DNA of 64,000 nt from Metallibacterium scheffleri (GTDB lineage Bacteria; Pseudomonadota; Gammaproteobacteria; Xanthomonadales; Rhodanobacteraceae). The notes beneath the pieces are model-generated. The model did not search any database and had not been told where the DNA came from. It worked only from the letters and a program-made list of their open reading frames with translations. The DNA lies in assembly GCF_002077135.1 (NCBI RefSeq), contig NZ_LDOS01000005.1:186001-250000 (forward strand), given 5' to 3'. The translations under genes and the position numbers were made by a program. Positions 57,718-64,000 of the stretch are shown here, piece after piece (position 1 is the first letter of the stretch; each line of letters begins with the position of its first letter).

Positions 57718-60690
57718 ATGGACATGAAGCGGACGTGGAGCGAGCCCGAGCTGGAAGAATTTTGGACGTTGTCCCCCGAAGAGCTGGTACTTGTCACGGA
57801 CAAGCCAACCCCGCGCCGCCTTGGCTTGGCGATGCAGCTCAAGTTCCTGCAAGTCGACGGCCAGTTTCCGGGTAGTCGTCACGATGTTCCTGCAGCCGTG
57901 GTACGGCATCTTGCCGATCAGCTCGATGTTCACCCGAAGCATGTCGCCAACTATGGCATGGGGGGCCGGTCAGCTCAGCGTGATCGAGTGGCTATCCGTC
58001 AGTTTCTCAACTACCGCGAGGCCAACGATTCCGACAACCGCCGTCTGGTGACGTGGCTTTGCGACGACATCCTCCCTCGCGCTCCGGACACGCAGTATTT
58101 GGACGATCTGGCCATCGGCTGGTTGAAAGAGCAGCGTGTCGAGGCACCTGTAGCCGCCTATCGCCAGCGACTGATCCGTTCGGCGATCAGCCGCTTTGAA
58201 GACCAGTTGTATGAAACGATCGTGTCCCGCCTGTCTGAAGCCTCCAAGCAACAAATGAATCGGCTGCTTGAAGTCGATGCTGAGGTGATCAACCTCCCCG
58301 GCACCGAGGAAACACGCCGAGCGGCGACATTAAACGATCTGAAATCTGATCCGCGCCGGCCAAGCCTTGATAGCATGTTCGACGAGGTCGCCAAGCTCCA
58401 ACGCATCGACCAACTGCAGTTGCCGCCGGATCTCCTAGCAGGCGTTGCTCCCCGTCTCGTGGATCAGTATCGCCGACGTGTCGCCACGGAGCCGCCGAAC
58501 GAATTGCGTAAGCGTGTGGATGGCACACGGCATGCCCTGCTGGCCATCTACTGTTGGCAACGCCGGCGCGAAATCCTCGACGGGCTGGTCGAGTTGTTGA
58601 TTCATACGGTCCACCGCATCAGTGCCACGGCGGAACAGCGCGTCGAGAAGCAGATGTTCGATGATTTCCGCCGCGTGCGCAGCAAGAACGCCGTCCTGTT
58701 CAAGCTGGCCGAAGCGGCGGTTGATCATCCCCAAGGTGTCGTACAGGAGGTGCTCTACCCCGTGGTCGGTGAGCAAACCTTGCGCGACCTGGTCAAGGAA
58801 TTCAAGTCGAGCGGTCCGATGTTCAAGACAGTCGTGCACACCGTCATGCGCGCCTCGTACAGCAATCACTATCGCCGGATGCTGCCGCTCCTGCTCGATG
58901 CGCTGCCGTTTCGCTGCAATAACGACGCGTACCGCCCGATCATGGCGGCATTGAAGTTGTTGCAGTCCTCGCGCGGCCAGCGCTTCCAATATTTCAAGGC
59001 GGACGATTCCCTTCCGATCGAAGGCGTGATCCGGCCGAAGTGGATGGAGATCGTCATCGAAAAGGATACGGCTGGTGAATCTCGCGTCAACCGCATCAAC
59101 TACGAGATCTGCGTACTGCAATCATTGCGTGAAGCGCTGCGCAGTAAAGAGATCTGGGTGGACGGTGCCGACCGTTTCAGGAACCCTGACGAGGATCTAC
59201 CGAGCGATTTCCGGGAAAACCGCGACGCCTACTATGCCGCGCTGAAACTCACCACTGATGCGGCACCGCTGGTGGACTCCCTCAAACGGGCGATGACCGA
59301 AGGTTTATCCATGCTCAACGACGGCATGCCTGGCAATGAAAAGGTTCGCATCCTGCAGCGCGGCCCCCATCGCCTGAGTGTTACGCCCCTGGATGCGCAA
59401 CTCGAGCCGGTCAACCTGACCGCGCTCAAGGAGGAGGTTGCAGCACGATGGGCATCGACAGGCCTGCTCGACGTCCTCAAGGAAACCGAGATTCGCATTG
59501 GCTTCACTGAAGCCTTTCAGACGGCGGCATCCCGCGAGACGTTGGATCGTGCCGAACTGCAACGGCGCTTGCTGCTATGCCTGTACGGCTTGGGCACGAA
59601 TGCTGGGTTGAAACGCGTGCTCGCCGGCGACACCCAGATCACCTACAAGGAGTTGCTGTACACACGGCGCCGTTTCATTGAGAAGGCGTCCATGCGTAAC
59701 GCCATTGTCCGTGTCGTCAACGCAATCTTTGCCGTACGCCAAGTGGACCTTTGGGGCGAAGGCACCACAGCGTGCGCCTCCGATTCCAAGAAGTTCGGTG
59801 CCTGGGATCAGAATCTCATGACGGAGTGGCACATCCGCTACGGCGGGCGTGGCGTGATGATCTACTGGCACGTCGAAAAGAAGTCGGTGTGCATTCACTC
59901 GCAGCTCAAGCGGTGCTCGTCGTCGGAGGTGGCCGCCATGATGGAGGGCGTCCTGCGACACTGCACCGACATGACGGTCGAGAAGAACTACGTCGATACC
60001 CATGGCCAGAGCGAGGTGGCCTTCGCTTTCAGCTACCTGCTCGGATTCAAGCTGCTTCCCCGGCTGAAGTCGATCAACAAGCAGAAACTGTACGTTCCCG
60101 AAGCCGGCAGCGCCGCCCAATACACTGCACTGCAGCCGATCCTGACACGCCCGATCAACTGGGATCTGATCACGCAACAGTACGATGAGATGGTGAAGTA
60201 CGCCACCGCGTTGCGAGTGGGCACGGCCGACTCTGAATCCATCCTGCGCCGGTTCACGCGCACCAACGCCCAACATCCGACCTATGCGGCCCTGGCGGAG
60301 CTGGGGCGCGCGGTGAAAACGATCTTTCTCTGCCAGTACCTGCATTCGGAGGCGTTGCGACGGGAGATCCACGAAGGCCTGAACGTCGTGGAAAACTGGA
60401 ACAGCGCCAATGGCTTCATCTTCTATGGCAAGAGCGGCGAAGTCGCTACCAATCGCCTGGAGGATCAGGAGATCTCCGTGCTGGCGCTCCATCTGTTGCA
60501 ACTGAGTCTGGTTTACGTCAACACCCTGATGATCCAACGGGTACTGGCCGAGCGATCATGGCGACGACGCCTGACCCCCGAGGATCGGCGAGGCCTGACA
60601 CCGCTGTTCTACCTGCATATCAACCCGTATGGGCGGTTCGATCTGGACATGAACACGCGATCGGAGATCGAGGAGACGCTGGCCGCCTGA
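57718..60690 (+). CDS. tnpA: Tn3-family transposase
   Basis: A 990-residue DDE transposase, full length for the family. Opening [21 protein letters not shown] and the DUF4158 domain; catalytic triad Asp in [11 protein letters not shown], Asp in YVDTHGQSE, and Glu in [12 protein letters not shown]. No frameshift seen. Two starts are possible, ATG 57718 and ATG 57724. It catalyses replicative transposition through a cointegrate, which the neighbouring recombinase may resolve. Confidence 0.95.
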   Translation: MDMKRTWSEPELEEFWTLSPEELVLVTDKPTPRRLGLAMQLKFLQVDGQFPGSRHDVPAAVVRHLADQLDVHPKHVANYGMGGRSAQRDRVAIRQFLNYREANDSDNRRLVTWLCDDILPRAPDTQYLDDLAIGWLKEQRVEAPVAAYRQRLIRSAISRFEDQLYETIVSRLSEASKQQMNRLLEVDAEVINLPGTEETRRAATLNDLKSDPRRPSLDSMFDEVAKLQRIDQLQLPPDLLAGVAPRLVDQYRRRVATEPPNELRKRVDGTRHALLAIYCWQRRREILDGLVELLIHTVHRISATAEQRVEKQMFDDFRRVRSKNAVLFKLAEAAVDHPQGVVQEVLYPVVGEQTLRDLVKEFKSSGPMFKTVVHTVMRASYSNHYRRMLPLLLDALPFRCNNDAYRPIMAALKLLQSSRGQRFQYFKADDSLPIEGVIRPKWMEIVIEKDTAGESRVNRINYEICVLQSLREALRSKEIWVDGADRFRNPDEDLPSDFRENRDAYYAALKLTTDAAPLVDSLKRAMTEGLSMLNDGMPGNEKVRILQRGPHRLSVTPLDAQLEPVNLTALKEEVAARWASTGLLDVLKETEIRIGFTEAFQTAASRETLDRAELQRRLLLCLYGLGTNAGLKRVLAGDTQITYKELLYTRRRFIEKASMRNAIVRVVNAIFAVRQVDLWGEGTTACASDSKKFGAWDQNLMTEWHIRYGGRGVMIYWHVEKKSVCIHSQLKRCSSSEVAAMMEGVLRHCTDMTVEKNYVDTHGQSEVAFAFSYLLGFKLLPRLKSINKQKLYVPEAGSAAQYTALQPILTRPINWDLITQQYDEMVKYATALRVGTADSESILRRFTRTNAQHPTYAALAELGRAVKTIFLCQYLHSEALRREIHEGLNVVENWNSANGFIFYGKSGEVATNRLEDQEISVLALHLLQLSLVYVNTLMIQRVLAERSWRRRLTPEDRRGLTPLFYLHINPYGRFDLDMNTRSEIEETLAA

Positions 60691-60700
60691 ACCGTTATGG

Positions 60701-61687
60701 TCACATGGATAGGTGGCCAGGAGCTGGGGGAAGTGACAGCAGCGGACCGCTCGCCGCGAGGCCTGATTCGATCCTTGCGCGCGCGAACGGATCGCCGCCA
60801 TCAATGTAACGCATGGCCGAATGCACGTCTTTCCAACCGACGTATTCCATCAGCGCTCGGACGTCCCAGCCATTCGTGTTGGCCCAGCCGGCGAAGCCTC
60901 TTCGCAACGAATGGCTGCTGTAATCGTCGGGCGTCGGCAGTCCGGCATGGGTAAACAAACGCCGCAGTAAAGCGATCAAACTGTTGGGGTGCAAGGGCAC
61001 CACCGCGATACGTCCCCAGCGATCGACGCGGCGAAACAGCGGCCCCTCCACGAGGCCGGCCGCGGCAATCCACGCCGCCGTGGCAGTAACCGGGCACCAC
61101 CGTGACAGGGCTGGTACCGGATAAGTTCGTCCAACATTTTGACGATCACTCTTGCTCTGCGCCAGGAAGCAGGTCATGCCTTCACCGGGTACCAGGTGCA
61201 GGTGCTCGACCTGGACCCGTAGCAGTTCATCGCCTCGAAAGCCCCGCCAGAACCCCAGCAGCACCAACGCGCGATCTCGCGTGTGTCGCAACACGGCGGG
61301 CTGATCGCCACGATTGCGCGCCGTGGTGATTGCGGTATCCAACCAGTCCGACACTTGACCCAAATGGGCGAGCTGCAACGGTGTGGCGCGTTTCTCGATG
61401 CTCGGATGCAATGCCTGAATACCCTTGAGCGCCATGCGCACGATCGGTGCGCGCGTGGGGTCGGCGAAGCCGTGGTCGCGGTGCCAGAGCGCCAAGGCAG
61501 CGATCCGGTGCCTCAACGTGTTGACCGACAACTGATCGGCGTACTCGGCAAGGTACCTGGCGATTTGATCGGCGGTCGACGGCAGGTGCCCGCCGGCCTC
61601 GATTTCGAAATGCCGGATCGCGCCTTCGTAGCTGCGGCGGGTATTGGTGCGGGTGGCCGCGTCGAGATACTGGTCGAGCTTCGTCAT
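60701..61687 (-). CDS. Tyrosine recombinase (TnpI-like candidate resolvase)
   Basis: A 328-residue phage-integrase family enzyme. N-terminal SAM-like domain (TRTNTRRSYEGAIRHFEIEAGG) and a catalytic domain with Arg151 (GFRGDELL), His259-x2-Arg262 (SHSLRRGF), Trp285 (VGWKD) and Tyr294 (MRYID). It is convergent with tnpA. Some Tn3-family elements use such enzymes (TnpI) instead of serine resolvases for cointegrate resolution. Alternatively it is an independent integrase. Confidence 0.9.
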   Translation of the reverse strand: MTKLDQYLDAATRTNTRRSYEGAIRHFEIEAGGHLPSTADQIARYLAEYADQLSVNTLRHRIAALALWHRDHGFADPTRAPIVRMALKGIQALHPSIEKRATPLQLAHLGQVSDWLDTAITTARNRGDQPAVLRHTRDRALVLLGFWRGFRGDELLRVQVEHLHLVPGEGMTCFLAQSKSDRQNVGRTYPVPALSRWCPVTATAAWIAAAGLVEGPLFRRVDRWGRIAVVPLHPNSLIALLRRLFTHAGLPTPDDYSSHSLRRGFAGWANTNGWDVRALMEYVGWKDVHSAMRYIDGGDPFARARIESGLAASGPLLSLPPAPGHLSM

Positions 61688-61919
61688 GCGATGTTTTTTA
61701 CCTCCAGCGATTCTTGGCCCCTACCGCACCATTGCCGAATCACCTCCCAGAGGTTGTTTCTACATGGGGTGATCGCATTCGAGCAGTCGGCCAGCAGCCA
61801 TGACTGCCTGCATTGAGCGCAGCGCGCGGTGATCATGCCACCAACATGGGTACCCCCGATCTGCGCTTCATCTCACCCTGCCACCGGCATGGAAGGTTGA
61901 TCTGATCCTTGAATGCGCG

Positions 61920-62050
61920 GTTGTCCATCAGCCGTGCTCCGCGGAGTACGTTCTCGACATCGATCACGGCAGCGTCCACCACCACGCCGACTGCCACGAT
62001 GAGACCGCCGAGCTGTAACCGCGACTGAGAGATCAAGGCGGTTCGCAGCG
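61920..62050 (-). pseudogene. czcA-type RND efflux pump fragment
   Basis: On the minus strand about 43 codons (LRTALI...LQLGGLIVAVGVVVDAAVIDVENVL) match the fourth membrane helix of heavy-metal RND pumps (CzcA/CusA), including the VVDAAVIDVEN core where a double Asp is usual (here VDAAV). There is no start, and the rest of a 1000-residue pump is absent. The region before it (61688-61919) shows nothing I can identify. Confidence 0.7.
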
Positions 62051-62106
62051 CGGACCTGCCGGATGCCGGAGACACGTAGGCCAAACCGCACCATGTGCCG
62101 CAGACT

Positions 62107-63162
62107 TCAGTGTCCGTGACGGTGATGCGAGTCTGGATAATGCGGATGGCTGTGGATGATCTGTTCGTGCACGTGTGGATGGGTGTGCGGCTCCTGACCA
62201 TCCCACGGGAAGTCGTGTGCGTGGAAATGATGGACGTCATGGCGGTGACGGTGGTTGTGCGCCAACACCGCGTGCTCATGTTCGTGTACGTGCCGCTCGC
62301 TCACGTGCAGCCATACGCCGATGGCCATCAATGCACCCGCCAGCAGAAAGGCGAGGCTGCCGTGTTCAGTGAAGAGTGCCATCGCGAGCGCGGCACCCAG
62401 GAAAGGTGCGGTGGAAAAGTAGGCGCTGGTTCGCGCCGTACCCAGATGACGCAAGGCCAGCACGAACAGGACCAGGCTCAGGCCGTAGCCGATGAACCCG
62501 AGCGCCCCGGCGGCCAGCACGGGCAGCAGGTGGGGGAAGCGATAACCCAAGGCAAGCGCGATGGCGATGTTGATCGTGCCCGCAACGCCCCCCTTGATCG
62601 CCGCGATTTGCACCGGGTCGCTGCCGGCCACTGCGCGGGTCAGGTTGTTGTCCAGCGCCCAGCACAGGCAGGCGCCAGCGATCGCCAAGGCGCCCCAAGG
62701 CACGCTGACCCCGCTCCGGCGCTGCCACGACAGCAACACCGCACCCGCAACAATCGCCAGCATGCCCAGCGCCACGCGCCGATCCACGTTCTCGCGAAAC
62801 ACCGCCCATGCCAGCACGGCGGTGAGCACGCTTTCCAGGTTGAGCAACAAGGCTGCGGTCGAGGCCGTCGTGCGCGCAAGACCCAGCATCATCAGCACGG
62901 GACCGAGCACGCCGCCGAACAGCACGGCGCCTGCCAGCCAAGGCGCATCGCGGCGCGTCAGCGAAGACTCGGCGGCAGAATGTCTGAGCCCGCGACGCAG
63001 CGCCATCCATGCCAACAGGCCGATGCCCGAACCGGCATAGAGCACGCCGGCCAGCAGCAGCGGTGACATGCTGCCGAGCAGCAGCTTTGCCAGCGGTGTG
63101 CTGATGCCGAACAGCGCGGCGGCCGCGAGTGCCTGGACAATGCCTTGCGGAAACGGTCTCAT
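62107..63162 (-). CDS. DMT/EamA transporter with a His-rich tail
   Basis: A 351-residue ten-helix transporter of the drug/metabolite superfamily with two EamA repeats (ALAAAALFGISTPLAKLLLG, and WGALAIAGACLCWALDNNLTR). The C-terminal 70 residues are exceptionally His-rich (HVHEHEHAVLAHNHRHRHD), suggesting metal binding. Found beside czc and copper genes in metal-resistance islands; substrate unknown. The start at 63162 (MRPFPQGIVQALAA) is chosen because upstream residues have no hydrophobic match to the family. Confidence 0.85.
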   Translation of the reverse strand: MRPFPQGIVQALAAAALFGISTPLAKLLLGSMSPLLLAGVLYAGSGIGLLAWMALRRGLRHSAAESSLTRRDAPWLAGAVLFGGVLGPVLMMLGLARTTASTAALLLNLESVLTAVLAWAVFRENVDRRVALGMLAIVAGAVLLSWQRRSGVSVPWGALAIAGACLCWALDNNLTRAVAGSDPVQIAAIKGGVAGTINIAIALALGYRFPHLLPVLAAGALGFIGYGLSLVLFVLALRHLGTARTSAYFSTAPFLGAALAMALFTEHGSLAFLLAGALMAIGVWLHVSERHVHEHEHAVLAHNHRHRHDVHHFHAHDFPWDGQEPHTHPHVHEQIIHSHPHYPDSHHRHGH

Positions 63163-63566
63163 GGGATGCACGTGATTGGGTGGCGCTACTTGGCATATAC
63201 ACCAACTGGGCAATTCCTTGTTCCACTGCCACATGCCGAGGCGGGCTACCCGGCAGCGATTTCCACCCACACCCTTTCGCTCCGCTCCCGGCGGTCACCC
63301 ATGCTCCCCGGCCACCTCATTTCCCACACCCTGGCTGTGGCGCGATGAGGCGCTGAGTCTGGCGATTGCCCCTGCCGGTCAGGGTCGGGCTGTCCGACTC
63401 GCCAGCGTGATCGAGGGCAGCGACACTGGCCTCACAACTCAAGATCAGCGAGGAAAGCGCGGCCCACCTTATGGCGCAGCTCGCCAAAAAGGGCAAGGTG
63501 CACTTGAGCGCTCGAGCATCGGTGGCCACCCGTCGCACTCGTGCTTCAGCGCGCAGCGCAGGCTGT
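63163..63566. other. Region without a gene
   Basis: About 400 bases between the DMT gene and the P-type ATPase. Possible promoter for the minus-strand DMT gene at its left end. A frame near 63440-63530 reads KISEESAAHLMAQLAKKGKVH, vaguely like the start of an IscA-type protein, but it is broken. I support nothing more. Confidence 0.4.

Positions 63567-64000
<434 letters not shown>

Larger units (their letters stand above)
57718..61687. mobile_element. Core of a Tn3-family transposon with a tyrosine recombinase
   Basis: A full-length Tn3-family transposase and a convergent tyrosine recombinase, 10 bases apart. Limits are not fixed because I could not find a convincing terminal inverted repeat pair or target duplication; the left end is probably near 57575. 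Metal-resistance-type genes lie to its right. Confidence 0.7.

Noticed and set aside
61682-61721. GGGGCC... on the minus strand as right terminal repeat of the transposon
   Set aside because: Only about half of the bases match the GGGGCA left-end candidate at 57575 and no target duplication is present (AACAT against TACCG).
63440-63530. IscA-like start near the right end
   Set aside because: Only about 20 codons resemble it and the rest does not continue in frame.

Overview
The window reads as most of a large conjugative plasmid, or plasmid-like integrative element, from a GC-rich proteobacterium. The proteins look gamma- or beta-proteobacterial; a xanthomonad-type host is my guess and is not proven. 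The 3' edge is a Tn3-family transposon followed by metal-transport genes and gene remnants.

Layout. 1-2.9 kb: the end of an actin-like (ParM/StbA) partition gene, a small partner gene, a lytic transglycosylase, and a protein that reads as an FlhD-like segment fused to an FlhC-like zinc domain. 3.0-26.1 kb: an F-type (MPF-F) type IV secretion system, traF-H-G, then traL-E-K-B-V-A-C-trbI-(S26 peptidase)-(trbC/traW fusion)-csrA-like-traU, then a MOBH relaxase (TraI) and the coupling protein TraD. A divergent lipoprotein/membrane pair and a coiled-coil gene lie on the other strand. 26.1-31.8 kb: a UvrD-type helicase and a conjugative-element protein on the minus strand, then ssb, an unknown gene and a PD-(D/E)XK nuclease. 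31.8-51.8 kb: an R64-like type IVb pilus set (pilL, N, P, O, Q, R, S, V, and a pilT-like transglycosylase further on), with a Cys-rich secreted protein, a lipid-anchored subtilisin autotransporter, lipoproteins, a DsbC/G-like protein, an AAA+ ATPase and an RMF-like protein. 51.9-57.3 kb: small accessory genes, a broken hepT toxin gene, a structured non-coding stretch, and a minus-strand array of accessory genes (including RadC) with repeated hairpin leaders. 57.6-61.7 kb: a Tn3-family transposase and a convergent tyrosine recombinase. 61.9-64 kb: a czcA remnant, a DMT transporter with a His-rich tail, and the end of a copper-type P-ATPase.

How it fits together. The most interesting signal is regulatory. 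A near-palindrome, CCTCTGAGAGG, lies in front of the traF, traL, relaxase and pilL transcription units. In all four a -10-like hexamer starts exactly 35 bases after the last base of the palindrome. A related copy lies in the ssb control region. The natural candidate to bind it is the FlhD/FlhC-like fusion at 1.7 kb; related MOBH elements use separate FlhDC-like activators (SetCD, AcaCD). A CsrA-like RNA-binding protein is embedded in the tra operon between traW and traU. The element thus seems to carry its own versions of two host regulators, one driving transcription of both the transfer and pilus operons, the other acting after transcription. This is inference from sequence and has not been tested.
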